The notes: a model not told the origin generated them from the sequence alone. Numbered from the stretch's first letter, positions 23,129-35,839 are shown. The stretch: DNA of 64,000 nt from Tiliqua scincoides (GCF_035046505.1 NC_089821.1:311471368-311535367), one strand, 5' to 3'. A program made the numbers and translations.

Positions 23129-24125
23129 TACACCGTATCTCCAAAACTAGACCTGGTAGGGCAAAACTGATGCCATTGCTTGAATCAGCACACCAAATTC
23201 AACCACCATAAATTTTGAACAGTTTTCTGGCCCTTTATTTTGCAGGTCTGTGTAATGGTTTGATCCACAGCTACAAGCCAATAGAACCAATTTGCCCCAA
23301 ACACTGAAGACAGAAAAGACTAACAATGAAAAACCCCACTGCAAACCAAGAGGTTTCACAGATTTATTAAGTAAACAGCGCATATTGAAATGAAATACTG
23401 TTACAATAACAGAGCATTATCACATTTCACAAACACAAAAGAACAAGGAAATGACTGAGCAGTTTCCCACTCAACTCAAATGCCACTTTTGTAAACAGAA
23501 AAAAGGAACATGAAGCCCTGCTGGTAGGAAGATAGAACGTGGGATGCCAAGTGACACTCGTGGGCCGACAAAAACACCCACAGAGAAGACCACTGTTAGC
23601 ACGCCAGAATCCTGTTAAAGACTACAGTACACAAGGGGTCAGAATCCTGTTGAACTTTACCTTGGGCCAAGGAGCTGACAGCAGAGCATGTAAGGCAAAG
23701 AGAAGAATCACCACCCATTTATATGAACTAAAAGGAATTTAAGGCAATTGTGGAGAGAGTTCAGGCTTTTGCACAATGGAAGGAGTTACACAGCAACAGT
23801 AAACTGAACTACCTCTGGTGAGAGACAATAAAAGCAAGGAGATAACCTCAGAGGGCAGTGCCTTGTGTGAACCAGAATGTGAGCCAGTCTTGTGCCTCAG
23901 AATATTTCAGGAGCCTCTGTTGCAGCCCCAATACTCCTGCATCCTTGCTGCAGCTTGTTAGTTTTACTTTGAAAATTATTTCTGAACATGGGCAAACTAC
24001 CCTCACATCATTAAATAAACCTGAGTCATTGTTAGCATTATTGAACATCGTTTCTTCTCCTTAACAAGAGAAGCTGACACTGAACTGAGCACAACTTTTC
24101 CCAATTCAGAACTGCTTTTCCAAAC
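23129..24125. other. Intergenic, nothing firm
   Basis: AGATTTATTAAGTAAAC near 23362 gives an AATAAA on the minus strand, which could end a minus-strand transcript, but none is shown by coding sequence nearby. Confidence 0.35.
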
Positions 24126-24242
24126 AGATAAGAACATAAGAACAGCCCCACTGTTCTTATAGCCATAGGCCCATCTAGTCCAGCTTCCTGTATCTCACAG
24201 CGGCCCACCAAATGCCCCAGGGAGCACACCAGATAACAAGCT
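24126..24242 (-). mobile_element. CR1 3' tail fragment
   Basis: Antisense CR1 tail: AGATAAGAACATAAGAACAG, then CCCATCTAGTCCAGCTTCCT to ACCAGATAACAAG. Confidence 0.9.
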
Positions 24243-24477
24243 AGATGCACTGCTAGATGGTGACCATGTCTATACTACCCTCCCTCAACTTCCATATAAA
24301 GTTGCACAGCTATTTTCCTAAACAAGAGAAGCCTGATCATAAGCAGCCAGTTTGTTTTAAAGTGCTTTTCCATAAAAAATTAAGATGTTATTTGAATGAT
24401 TTTGTAAAACTGGATGATAATTTAAGGTGTCACATCCTATATAAAAGCCTTTTCCACTGGATCAGACCATGTCAGTA

Positions 24478-24995
24478 GGTGTCACGGTTTGGGAGGTGGA
24501 CTTAGACCTGGAACATCAAGGTTCAAATCCCTGCTCAGCCTTGAAGCTTCCTGGGTGACCTTGGGCCAGTCACTCTCTCTCAGCTTCATCTACCTCACAA
24601 GGCTGTTGTGAGGACAAGAGGAGGAGGTGAACCATGTACATCAGGGGTGTCAAACATAAGGCCCGGGGCTGAAGCTTTTTATCCGGCCCTCAGGCTCTCA
24701 GCTGCTGAGAAGTGCTGAGGTGTTACTGCTGAAAGGGCAGCCCACATGAAAATTGGGCTCTCCAATATCTTGAAATATAATCAAGATTTGTGTATTCTCT
24801 TCTGTCATTTGCAGTTAATGAGAACAGACTGCTGATTTCTGGCCATCAGCTGCTTCATGATGTCACTTTCTGGTTACTGACGTCACTTCTGGCCCTCAAC
24901 AGGTACCCTGAATGCTAACTTCAGCCCTCTGTATGAAACAAGTTTGACACCCCGATGTACACCATCCTTGGAGGAAGGATGGTGTAAAAATGTGA
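24478..24995 (+). mobile_element. Sauria-type tRNA-derived SINE, interrupted by a hAT-like MITE
   Basis: The left part (24478-24641) has a B-box-like GGTTCAAATCC, then GGTGACCTTGGGCCAGTCAC, CTACCTCACAAGGCTGTTGT and GAGGAGGTGAACCATGTACA. The right part (24955-24995) continues with CACCATCCTTGGAGGAAGGA and GTGTAAAAATGTG. This tRNA-related family is typical of squamates. Confidence 0.8.
24642..24954. mobile_element. hAT-like MITE inside the SINE
   Basis: Begins CAGGGGTGTCAAACATAAGG and ends AGTTTGACACCCCG, inverted repeats. It is flanked by ATGTACAT and ATGTACAC, an 8-bp duplication with one difference. No coding. Confidence 0.9.
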
Positions 24996-26139
24996 AAAAT
25001 ACAACAACAGCACTGCAGCCTGTGTGTGTTCAAACTGGCTGTCTGATTTGCCTATGCCTGGGCACTTAGGTGAACAGGATATTATGCTCCCAGACAAAAA
25101 CAAGGACAGTGTGTTGGCTGGAATGAACAATTCCCTATACATGATACACAGCCAGTACCTACTAACTAATCAGTCTGCAAGGAACCAATATCAAGATCAA
25201 CAAAAGTTTCACTTCAACTTAATGTACTTACTTTTAATGCAAATGTTCTGCACCCCTTAAAAAAAATAAAGCTTTACAAATAATTTCCAGGCCAGATCTC
25301 ATGAAGCTCAGTTCTGACTGCTGCTTCACTTGCGCAAACTGCCCAGAAGTTTTGTAAGAAGCTGCTACATAAAAATCAAACCCTCTACCAGGTGCATGCC
25401 ACTTTTCAACAGGAAAGTTTTCTGAATACTAAATTTGGCCATTTTTTTTTAAGCAGCTATCCTTGGCTCAAGTATCCATAAGTACGCTGAAAATATGCAG
25501 ACCCATCTGTGACAACAGCAGATGACAAGGAAACCCCTTGCAGGAGACCCAGTTGCATGGCAGGCAAGAACACAAGCCAGAAGAGTATCCCACCTTTCAG
25601 CCAGGGAAATAGCTTTATATTCCCTTTTTGAACATCGCAATGCATAACATCAGGGATCTCACTCTTCCCTGCACCTCGCCTCTTACTTAGAGGTGGGACA
25701 ATTCTGGGCTGATGGAATAAGTGTCTGCCCTCAAACTACATTCCATGACTGAAGTGCCAGAGGCATCAATAAGCTTCAAAGGCATCTCTGAAGCGAGATG
25801 GACCCCCAATCTGTATAGCCATTTAGTTGGGCTTGGTCTTGAACTGAAATAGTTCAGCCATCAAAACAATGAACAAAAAAGAGATCAGCCTCAATTGCTT
25901 TTCTTCACATAGTCCACAGTGAACATTCCCCAAACACGCATACTTATACAAAAGGTCATTGCAATTGTTGCATTTAGCTATTATTGCTATATACGAAGAA
26001 TCAAACAAGCTACAAGGTAGAAAGTGCTTGTTTTGTCAGTTCCATGCTTCAAAACTCTGCTGGTCTACATGAAGATCTGAAAAATGACTTCAGGAATTCA
26101 TAGGATTTGCAGATGTTAGTAGAAATCTGATCTTTTTTG
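24996..26139. other. Intergenic, nothing recognised
   Basis: No exon or repeat family identified; one short poly-A/T run. Confidence 0.4.
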
Positions 26140-26772
26140 AACTGGTTTACTTTTTTATTTAATAAGTCTTTACCCCACCTTTCCTTCATGAAGTGACTGC
26201 CCAAGGTGGCTAACAACATTAATAAAATAATCACATAAAACAAAACATCACATAATAAAACCAATAGCATAAAAATCACACACACATACACCCCCCCCAC
26301 ACACACCAGCAACAAAACAGTAGAGAAAAAATAAATAGAAAACTCAGCGGCATAAAACATGAAATAAAAAATATAAGCCGCAAATATAAAATAGTATAAT
26401 GCAAACCAAGAGATAACATAAAGTGCAAAATAAAATATAACAATGGAGTGACATAAAAGCTAGGGACATAAAATACTAATAGAAACAAAAATTCTCCCCA
26501 CCCATTCTAACTACCCAAAAGCCACCTAAAACAAAAACATTCCCAGAACTTATTGATGCACATTAAGAGGAGGGTCCAGTTCTCAAATCTCCAGGGAGTT
26601 CCACAGCTGTGATGCCACTGCCAAGGCTGTGGAACTTTTTGCCACCGGCCCCAACCTTTGTTGCTGGCGACATCCAAAGAAGGGCTACCCCCTTGGACAA
26701 TCTGAGGGGGTAGGCCAGAATATAGGGAAGGATGTGATCCCTCAAACACCCTGGTCCTGAGCCATGTAGGGC

Positions 26773-27130
26773 TGTTTTTCTTAAACTGTAGGTCACGACC
26801 CACCAGGCGGGTCACAAGCCAATTTCAGGAGGGTCCCCATTCATTTCAATATTTTATTTTTTATATTAGACTTGATGCTACCATGGTATGTGACTGCATT
26901 TGAGGAAATGTTACAGACCTGTACTTTTAACAGGCTACTATGTATATTCTTTGAACAATGATAGTAAATGAGACTTACTCCTGGGTAACTGTGGGTAGGA
27001 TTGCAGCCTAGGATTGTGAAAAATTTTCCTGCTTGATGATGTCACTGCCAGTCATGACCATAACTTTTGGTGAGTCCTCATTCTCATTCTAAAAAGTGGG
27101 TTCCAGTGCTAAGTGTGCGAGAACCACTGC
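26773..27130. mobile_element. hAT-like MITE inserted in L2
   Basis: Same family as 21555-21895, opposite orientation. Shared interior CCCATTCATTTCAATATTTT and ACTTACTCCTGGGTAAC; the right end reads GTGCGAGAACCACTGC. Flanks TGTAGGGC and TGTAGAGT are a diverged 8-bp duplication. Confidence 0.8.
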
Positions 27131-28431
27131 TGTAGAGTTTTGTAGGTCATAACCAATGCTTTGAAATGGACCTGGAACAGAATTGGCAGCCAGTGTAGTC
27201 ACTGGAGCAGCAGTCCAACAAACCACCAAGCCCCAGCAACTAGACAGGCCAGCTCATTCTGCCCCTATTGCAATTTCTGGACTGTCTTCATGGGCAGCCC
27301 CACATAGAGCCCATTACAGCAATCAAGCCAAGATGTCACCAAGGCATGGACCGATATGGTTGGGTCTGACTGATTAGTTATGGCCACAACTTGCACACCA
27401 CCTTAAGTTGGACAAAAGTCTCCCTGGCAATTCGGGAGAAGTTGTAGAACTCTCAAGCTGTGTACCTATTCCTGCTGAGGGAGTGCAACCCCTATAGAGC
27501 AGATGAATAAGCCAGCTCCTGCACTGTGGATTTCCGAATGAGTAGGACCTGTTTTGTCTGGATTTAATTTTGGTTTCTTAGTTCCTACTCAGTTCTAATC
27601 TGCCTCCAAGTAATGCTCCAAGACTTCTACAACTCCCTCCTCATTTAATACAGTAAGAACTGTCATCAGCAAACTGATGGCGCACCACTCCAAATTCACA
27701 GACGATCTTTCCAAACAATTTCATGTAGATATTAAAAAGCATGGGGAGTACAGGAGAACCCTGTGGAATCCCACACTGCAATGGCCAGGGCTCCAAATAG
27801 GCATTCCCCAGCACCATGTCTGGAGAAGGAGAGGAGCCACTGCAAACCAATGCCCCCAAGCCCGAAGTCAGCTAACCAACCCAGAAGGACAACATGGCAG
27901 ATGGTATTGAAAGTTGCTGAGAGGTTCAGTAGGACCTACAGGGACACACTCTCACCTGTCCATGCCCCAGTGCAGGTTGTCCGCCAGGGCTATCTTCAAT
28001 CCAAACCCTGGCCTGAAGCCAGACCATAAGGCTTCTCATCCTGAAGTTGAGATGCCACCACCTGCTTGATCACGTTGCCTAGAAAGGGAAGGTTTGAAAC
28101 TGGCCAAAAGTTGTCCATAAACATGGGATCGAGGGAGTGCTTTTTTTGGGGGGGGGATTGCACTATTACAATTTTCAACATCTCAGATAGCACCTCCTCC
28201 CTTAAGGAGCATTAACCACTTTCCCGATCCATTTGGCCTGTCCTCCCTGGGTTGCTCACATAAGCCAAGCTGGATAAGGGTCAAGTGGGCATTTAGATGG
28301 TGTTACACTCCAAAGGATTCTGTCTACATCCTCAGGATGTACAAACTGAAAAGAATCCCAAACAATAGGACTATCCGATGGCCAGGGGACATCAACAGAT
28401 AATGGTTAACGTAGAGTCCAGGCTATGGAAA

Positions 28432-28687
28432 ATAATAATAATAATAATAATAACAGTATTTATATACCGCTTTTCAACTAAATGTTCACAAAGCGGTTTA
28501 CAGAGAAAAATCAAACAACTAACAACTAAATGGCTCCCTGTCCCAAAAGGGCTCACAATCTATAAAGATGCAAAAAGAATACCAGCAGACAGCCACTAAA
28601 ACAGACAGTGCTGGGGTGAGGTGGGCCAATTACTCTCCCCCTGCTAAAAAAAAAAAAAAGGAGCACCCACTTGAAAAAGTGCCTCAA
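28432..28687 (-). repeat. L2-tail type repeat with (AAT)n end, inserted in L2
   Basis: (AAT)n, then ATTTATATACCGCTTTTCAA, AAAGCGGTTTACAGAG, AAAAGGGCTCACAATCTATA, AGACAGTGCTGGGGTGAGGT and GAGCACCCACTTGAAAAAGT. This is the longest copy in the window. Confidence 0.8.
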
Positions 28688-29510
28688 AAAATACAAGCAA
28701 TTTTACCTGTGGTCTAGCAAAACTCACACTGAGCAACTAAATATTCCAACTGATTCCCAGAGGGGTCAGATGAAGCAGCACCCAAACCACATGGAAAAGT
28801 TCTGCTGGATGATTCTCCTCAGATATGATGGTAACAGAGAAAAAAGTCTTTTTTTGCAACCAATCACTGCTATGGCATGGGCTCTAATATGAAGTGTAAC
28901 CAGTGTTTGGTTAGACTTGTTATGAGTTTTCCTCCACTGTGGCTCTAGGTATCTGCTCTGGTGTCTCATTGCCCACAGCTCCTCAGTAAACTAAGGTACA
29001 ACAGTTGGTGTACAATGGGTAGGAGCCACTCAGAAGTGATCTGATCCACAGCCCTAGTCATGCTCCCATACCAGAGGTCAGCTAAGGCACTGGAAGAGTC
29101 ACCAGGCCCAGCAAGAAGAAAATCCCTCAGGGCTCTCAGGAATCCAACAGCCTTGGGGGGTAGATGACACAATTCAATCCCCACCTCTGTGAAAGTAAAG
29201 AGCCACAATACGCCTAAACCTTACCAGGAAGTGTATCTGTCCATGACAATGGAGTGATTTTAATCTCCTAAACCAGATTTTAATGTCCACCACAACCAGA
29301 TCACCATCCACATGCCCAGCAGTAAATACCGGGTTCAATATATGCCCTGCCACATGTATCAGGGCAGTAATCCACAGGGATTGGCCCATGGTTGCCATGG
29401 TAGCCTTGAAATCCCAATTTCCTCCAGCACCAGTGGCCCCAGTGTGGAGATTACAGAAGAATGGTTTCAGAAGAGAGTGTGCTCTCCCAGTTGTAGCCTG
29501 AACATTCACT

Positions 29511-31359
29511 CATGGAAGAACAAGAAAAGTTGCAGTTTAGTCCACTGCCATTCATGCTTCAGAAACACACAACTAATGACACCAGTTGGTAACCTCACCT
29601 TTTATGTACTCACAACTAATAGGCTGGTTTTTGAAAAAAAAACCCTAGCATTATTGCATGTTTGTGAATACAAAACAGAAAAATGAACACATTAAGTGGA
29701 GTGTAAGGGAAAAATAAAATGTCAAGAGAATATTATGTGGGAAACCACCACAACAAATGAAAGTACAGCTGCTTGTACAAAACTAAAACATACATTGGTA
29801 AAAACACCAAACCAAAAGCCGAAGAAATAATTTCACAGTCATCTATAGGATTAATGCAAGGATTAATGCACTGGGCCTTGCTTCACTCCCCTAAAACTGA
29901 AAACGAAGTTTCAGGATGCTCTGAAGGAACCCCCCCCCCCTTCAGATTCCAGTTAGGAACTGGCCTTCAGGCTAACTGTTAAGGAAGCAATTTGCCACAC
30001 TCTAGGAACAGCCACTGAAATGAATGATGTCTAATAAAAGCATTGGGGAAATTGCTCCAAAAGAGTCTGTAGCCAGAATATACCCTCTTCTTAGCCTGAT
30101 TCAGCAATTTTTTTAAAGGCAACACTACACTTGAGCTACATTAGCTCCTTTGGGAATACTAATGAAAGAGTAAACTAACGATTTGACATTTTTCAGAGGC
30201 ACAGATGAATTTAAACAAGAAACTAAAATAATTTCAAGAAGCGACCATGTTTTAGGTTAGCAGTGTCCATTCCACAGCCTGCAGTCCACCAAACCAGGGT
30301 CACAAAGCAAATGTTGTTAGCCAAACCTCCTGTGAAGCGCAATCCGTACATGTGTACATGGAAATAGGTTCCACAGGCACTGGTGAGCCTAACTCCCTAG
30401 TAACAGTGCATGGGGGATTGCAGCCTTAGATTATTAACAGCCTTGCCAGAAGCTTTGTCTTTTAGCACCATGTTAAGAGTGGGATACTCTGTAGATTCAG
30501 TGATGCATTCTTCACAGTCACATGTGGGCCAACAGACACAACTTTGCGGAGTGGGCAAGGGTGGAAAGGACAACCTTTGTGAGTTTTAAAGTCTATAAAC
30601 ATGCTGGGAGACATATCATTGCAAAAACCCAAGGGGGATAAAAAGGTTTGCTGTTTGACCTCTGTGCTAGGCTTAGAAGCTAGAGACCTATCTGTTTGAA
30701 CAAGGCCATTGGGTTAGCAGAGTTCGGTTTTAGAGGCGTAGGCAGGTCTAGCAAGTACAGGGCTATAAAGGCATTAAGCTTGCCAACTTAAAACAGTCAC
30801 CTTTTATTATAGTCCTCAAGCCCCCTTGCACATTTTACTTAAAAAAGGGAAGTGTAAATGCAGGCAAATGGACTATGGTATCTATTTATAAACCTTGAGT
30901 TATGAGAAGGGGGGGAAGCAGCCCTTTAGTTAACTGTTTTTAAAAAAACTGTGAAGCAAACATGGTCTTTCCATGTAAAGAAGCCAGATATCTCTCTAAC
31001 AAAAAGTTTGTTTGTGCAACACACTCCAAGGATCCATTGTCTTCTGCAAGGTTAACTATGTCAGCCAGAGGAGGAGGAAGGGGCCACAGCTCTACGAGCC
31101 AGGGAGCTTCTACACTTAGTTTTCAATAACGCAGCACTTCTCAGACTGAGATCATTCATTTCATTTCAGTGACATTATGCAGACTGAACACATTACCCGA
31201 GTTTTTTCCCCTACCTTTTGCCATCAACAATAACCAAGTACAGTCCTCAGTTGGGGTTAGCCTGCTTGTCTTTCAATTAAGCCTTCACACCTTTCCCCAG
31301 CTCCAAAATGAACAGCTTCCGGTCTCCACAGGCCGGTTGGGCCTGCATGATCATCCCCC
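29511..31359 (-). other. Probable KLHL28 3' UTR and downstream flank
   Basis: No further coding is seen past the KLHL28 stop. The 3' UTR presumably occupies the right part of this interval. How far it extends cannot be read from sequence. Confidence 0.5.
30803..30808 (-). promoter_or_regulatory. Candidate poly(A) signal of KLHL28
   Basis: TTTATT on the plus strand, AATAAA in the KLHL28 sense, about 550 bases past the stop codon. It is the first such hexamer I noticed; other, more distal sites are possible. Confidence 0.35.
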
Positions 31360-31523
31360 TCAAAGTGCAGTCAAGCCAAAATTGCACCGACAGTACATCA
31401 TGCCAGCTGAATCCAGCCAGGTGTCTGATATGGGGTCGTACTTCTGTACAGTGTTCAGGTAGGATGACCCAGAGTGTCCGCCGACTACGTAAAGATAGGT
31501 GTCAATTACAGCTGCACCAACTC
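31360..31523 (-). CDS. KLHL28: KLHL28 exon encoding the last Kelch repeat and stop
   Basis: Last coding exon. It reads VGAAVIDTYLYVVGGHSGSS, then YLNTVQKYDPISDTWLDSAG and ends CRCNFGLTAL before TGA at 31362-31360. The acceptor is CCCCCCATAG just above 31523. Two bases complete a Gly codon opened in the previous exon. It holds the closing blade of the propeller, with the GG doublet and the downstream Y/W pair of a Kelch repeat. An open frame continues upstream of the acceptor but is intronic. Confidence 0.95.
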
Positions 31524-32516
31524 CTATGGGGGGACAGGGTGGGAGGGGAGAAGAGGAAAGATAAATGCAGATGAATATCAAAAGAACCCACCTCATTTTT
31601 AAAAAAGAAAGCAAACTATAAACAGGTGTTAAACAGACCGTGCAGAGGAACTTACAGCCTCTGCTGAGAGTTATTCCAGAGTTGTGCATGGCTAGGGGAG
31701 GCAGAGAAGACATCCCCAGAAAGATGCCAGGCCCCTTAGGTTGGGGCCTGCAGGCCTCAGAAGGACCCAGAGCTGACAGCAGAGGTGACATGATCCTAAG
31801 GCTCTGTCCCTAATCTGCCTTGTGATGTCACAATGTATTCTGGGAAGGAGGAGAAGACAATGCCACTGCTCTTTGGGCCCAGACTGCTGGTGGAGACAAC
31901 TGTTCACTCAGGCCCATCAGAGCCTTAAACATAATTCAGAAGGGAAAGCAAACGTCCACTCAATTTCACAATGTGGGTGACACATCTCCATAGCTCTCCA
32001 TCACTATGGGTTTAGCTTTGTGCAAACAATCTTATTCAAACTCGGTGATATTAACAAATCCTTAATGCATGTTTACTTCCTGGATTGATTTCACCAAGAG
32101 AGAACAATTTTATGGAGATACTTCCTCCTTTTGAAGGACCTGAACTGTTGGTCATATGAACACGACTCAAGTAGGCCCCACGCCACCCTGTTTCTCAGGC
32201 CTCTTCTGTTTATCTTGGGAAGGATGACTTTCTTTTCTAGAAAAAGGAGCAGAGGAGAAATTTGTGATATCCTCACGCAACTTCACAAAGCACTATTTGC
32301 CTTTCACAAAATAAGTGGAAAATGTACTTCTTTACACAGAAGGTGTGAGAACAGCACAAATCTCCAGAGGACTCTGCCTGTACAGGACTCTGCTTATACA
32401 CACTCAGCCCTAGAACCCAACTGCATAGTTACTCATCCCAGTCATCCACAAGGTTACCTATGGTAAGGTCAGCAAAATTTAGTCAAACCAGAAGCAACTC
32501 TTATGATTCTTCCTAC
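31524..32516. other. KLHL28 intron, nothing recognised
   Basis: No repeat family or exon recognised. Confidence 0.4.
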
Positions 32517-32725
32517 CTGTCCTGGGTTCCTTCATTGGTTGACAAACAGTCCACTGGTTTTGATGAGGGTCGTATCTCTCAATGCTGGATAAATGGGAAA
32601 CGCCGTTATGCCCTCCGACTACAAAAATGAAGCCAAGCACAACCCCAACACCAAAGTTTATTCTTTTATCGGCCATTGGAGCAACCATCTCCCAAGAGTC
32701 TTTGCTGGGATCATAACGTTCCACA
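32517..32725 (-). CDS. KLHL28: KLHL28 exon with Kelch repeats 4-5
   Basis: Reads VERYDPSKDSWEMVAPMADK, GVGVVLGFIFVVGGHNGVSH, then SIERYDPHQNQWTVCQPMKE and PRTG. It is 209 nt: one base completes the Ser codon from the preceding exon and one base starts the Gly codon of the next. The acceptor is CAACTGCAG and the donor GTAGGA. The VERYDP...W spacing and the GG doublet are typical of Kelch blades. Confidence 0.95.
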
Positions 32726-33684
32726 CTGCAGTTGAAGACAAACAGTAGGGTTCCATGAGAACAGTTTGTAGTGATGTAACATCTTAAGAGGCCACTGAGG
32801 AGGTATGTTCATGAGGGATTCCTAACACGGTGAAGTCCCAACTGTGATCACAAAAGAGTCCCAACACAAATAAGTTACCATGGCCTCTTGAGATATTTGA
32901 TATTATAAGAGTTTGTGACCTCGGGATAGCAGAGGAAAGCTCTACACACAATAAAAAGAAAAATGCTGCTCACAGGAGAAAGGCCTGAAGATGCTTCCTC
33001 CTTTTGAAGATTCTGAAAACGCTTTATTCTCCCTGTGTCTGAAGAGGAATCATCCTGCATGGTATCCTTGGCACAAAAGAAACCAAAAGCTTGGAACTAA
33101 CTAGATGTTTGAATCGCATGCGATTGAGGGGAAATGGAGAGGGAGAAACAGTTCATATGCATACAGCCAGAGACTAGGAAGAGTATCACCACATGGGAAT
33201 GGGTTATCTTTCCTAAGTGTTTGTTCATTAAAGGGTATATTCTAGTATACTGGACACAAAAAGAAACACTGCCCACCAATCAAAACAAATATGATGTGGT
33301 TCACAGGAGTCCCACCACTTACAGAGTGCCTTGGCTCCAGCAAGCAAGACAGCCACAACTAGCCCTATTGCTACTCCTGCTAGCCATGCAGATAAGTAAA
33401 GTTTCCACAAATACACTTGCCACATTGCTAGTGGTGACTGATTGGGGGGTGGCTGTGTGGAGGCATGTGAGGCAACTGCAAATAGTAGTTGGTTAAGCCA
33501 CATTAAACTGTTGGTAGACAGGGAAGAAATCTACATGGGTTCACTGTGTGGAACCAGATGCACTTACAAAGTGCATTAACCTCTTAATCTCTAAAATAAG
33601 CCCTGTGTATAGGCCAGCTGTGTTACTTTACCAACTTCAAACAATAATTCTTGTCTCTACTTTTGAGAGTTGAACAAGCTTCAC

Positions 33685-33852
33685 ATGCATTGCCTTGGTG
33701 TTATCTTTGCAAGGAAGCATTGCCCATATCAAGTTGGGCAAGTGGGAGTGGATTGCCTAAGGCCACCTAGTGAGTTTATGGCAAAGGCAAAGTTGAACTG
33801 GGGAGTCTGGCTTTGTAGCTCAGTCTCTTAGCTAGGAAACTATACCACAAAA
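33685..33852 (-). mobile_element. tRNA-SINE / MIR-like fragment, antisense
   Basis: GGATTGCCTAAGGCCACCTA, GTGAGTTTATGGCAAAGGCA and TCTTAGCTAGGAAACTATAC resemble the antisense of a tRNA-derived SINE head and body. Diverged. Confidence 0.55.
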
Positions 33853-33949
33853 CAGTTCAGCTGGTCAGGCAGTTTCTCAGGAGAACCAATCTTCCATTAT
33901 TAAGGGAGGTGTGCTGTACTCAGATCATTAGGCGGAAGTCTACCCCACC

Positions 33950-34005
33950 CAACTTCTCATTCTAAAAAGTGGGTCCCGGTGCTAAATGTGTGAGAACCAC
34001 TGCAT
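33950..34005. mobile_element. hAT-like MITE end fragment
   Basis: TTCTCATTCTAAAAAGTGGG and GTGCTAAATGTGTGAGAACC then ACTGC match the right end of the 26773-27130 element. Confidence 0.75.
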
Positions 34006-35395
34006 TAAGGGGCAGGGTGACAGCGCTCTGGTGATGCTTGTCTAGGATGCTATATGGTCCTTCTGTAATGGTGCTGTATTTACTGCTGGCAGAAGCCCCC
34101 AGCATTTTTATGATGCTAAGACGTTACAGAAACATTACAGAAAAAAATACAGAGTAAAATGAGGAAAATGCGAAGATTTTTGCCACAATAGTTCTTTTGA
34201 CTTGAAGACATCAGCATGACTGGAACCAGACTGAAAGATAACTTATCAGATTCATTCCTGATCTTTGCACAAAGTTGGCTGAAAAACTGTGTTACATTTG
34301 AAGGGGATGTCAGCAAACCTACATGCCAGTGGTTTCCAAAATCTCTGGGAGAGTTTGGGCTGCGGTATCTCTTTGGGATGAGAGGGAGGTGACAGTGCTC
34401 CAGCAATCGTGCTACTGCTGTGCAAAAAAGGGCTTTTTAGGTACTTACAGGGGGTCACTATGGCCCTCTGGAGGATGTGGATAGCCTGTGGCCTCCTCTG
34501 CAAGCCTCCCCATGCCTCAAAAATTCTCCCACTTCCAGTGGGCTCCCCGCATCCTCCAGAGGTTAATGGATTTTTGGTGTTTTCCAAATGTAAGTAGTAC
34601 AGAAAGTGGTGTTGTGTTTTTATCCAAAATTTATATTATAATTATAAATTATAATCACTTTAAAAGTATACTAGATAGGTGAAACAGGTGGTATAGTGTC
34701 AGCTGATGCAGCCACAGTCATTATCCATGCAAACCCCCCCCCCCATTTAATAACAGAAGTATTTTATTTGGTTTTTATTTATTTTTTGCAGATTTAGGTT
34801 TTTGTTTTTTTTTTACAAAAATGCAAAGTGCAGAAAGCATTATGTGTTTTTATTTTGTTTTCTCCCACCCCTGCCTATAACTGAAGCTTGGGTTCCCTAT
34901 AGGCTGGGTACCAAGGAATTATGGCTCCAATTTAAATCCAATCACAACTTAATGAAGACATTTAAGTCTTCCTTCCACCATCAAGGTCCTCACCTTTCCT
35001 TCAAGCAACCAGGCAGAATTCAACTACAGTAAAACCAAAAACCTGAGACTGACGCTGAAATGGGTGTATATTTGTCCTGAATCACTGAGCACAGACACAG
35101 TACTGTATGCTTAGGCTCTCCAATTAAGTAGCCTCAAGCTGACTGAAAGCCTCATTAATGTTCAATTTCTCTCTTGGGATTTGGGTTGAAGGAAAACATG
35201 CTGAATTCTACTGGAGGCTTTAGCAAAAAGGTGCTGAGAATTCCATGCATGGATTTGCCATAGCAAGAAGTAATGAGGCCTGTTGGGAGTAACCCAAGTT
35301 TGTTTGGCAGCTTTTCCAATGACAACCAGACACTCAGAGTGTGCGTGAGAGACAGCATGTTTTTCTTATTGCTTCAGTGACTCCACAATACTCAC

Positions 35396-35839
35396 CTGTT
35401 CATGTGAGCAGGGCCGTAGCCCCCAAGGGCATAGATCATTCCATCCAAGACAGCTGCAGCAAAGCAACTCCTTGTTTTACTCATGGGTGCCACAGGTTGC
35501 CACTCCTTCACTTTTGGGATGTACTTCTCCACTGATTGTAGGTAAGACTGACCATCATAACCCCCCAAAGCATAGATTTCTCGTGACAGAACTGCAACCC
35601 CCAAGGTGCTCCGACTGTCGTTCATACTTTCAAGGGACGTCCAGGTGTTTGTATCTGGATCCCAGCACTCCACAGAGCTTTCATGTTTTCGATAGTTGAT
35701 GCCTTGACACATGTGGGTTGCAATCCCTCCTATCACATAGATTTTCTGATCAAGAACGCAGATTCCGAATTCATAGCGCGGGACACTTAAAGGTGCCAAG
35801 CCTATCCAGGAGTCATTCTGAGGAAAGTACATTTCAACG
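35396..35839 (-). CDS. KLHL28: KLHL28 exon with Kelch repeats 1-3
   Basis: Reads VEMYFPQNDSWIGLAPLSVP, YEFGICVLDQKIYVIGGIAT, then SVECWDPDTNTWTSLESMND, GVAVLSREIYALGGYDGQSY and CFAAAVLDGMIYALGGYGPA. It is 444 nt: one base closes a Ser codon and two bases open the next Ser codon. The acceptor is CTTCCCTAG and the donor GTGAGT. Three GG doublets with conserved downstream W residues mark three propeller blades, the predicted substrate-binding surface. Confidence 0.96.

Larger units (their letters stand above)
26140..29510 (-). mobile_element. L2 LINE, long but decayed, with two later insertions
   Basis: Read on the minus strand from the right: endonuclease-like HVAGHILNPVF, GDLVVVDIKIW and HFLVRF; RT blocks WPVSNLPFLGNVIKQVVASQ, CGIPQGSPVLPMLFNIYMK and HQFADDS; then 3' UTR CACCTTGGGCAGTCACTTCA. 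Many frame breaks. A hAT-like MITE (26773-27130) and an L2-tail repeat (28432-28687) interrupt it. Confidence 0.85.
32726..35395. other. KLHL28 intron with SINE and MITE remnants
   Basis: Apart from the tRNA-SINE-like stretch at 33685-33852 and a hAT-like end at 33950-34005, no element is recognised. Short poly-C tracts occur near 34733. Confidence 0.45.

Noticed and set aside
23346-23420. AATAAA on the minus strand as the distal KLHL28 3' end
   Set aside because: 8 kb past the stop with a whole L2 between; too distant to claim without transcript data.
24478-24540. tRNA gene
   Set aside because: The B-box-like motif belongs to a tRNA-derived SINE; no cloverleaf is evident.
31524-31791. Upstream extension of the last KLHL28 exon frame
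   Set aside because: Lies beyond a good acceptor and has no Kelch similarity; exon phases require the splice at 31523.
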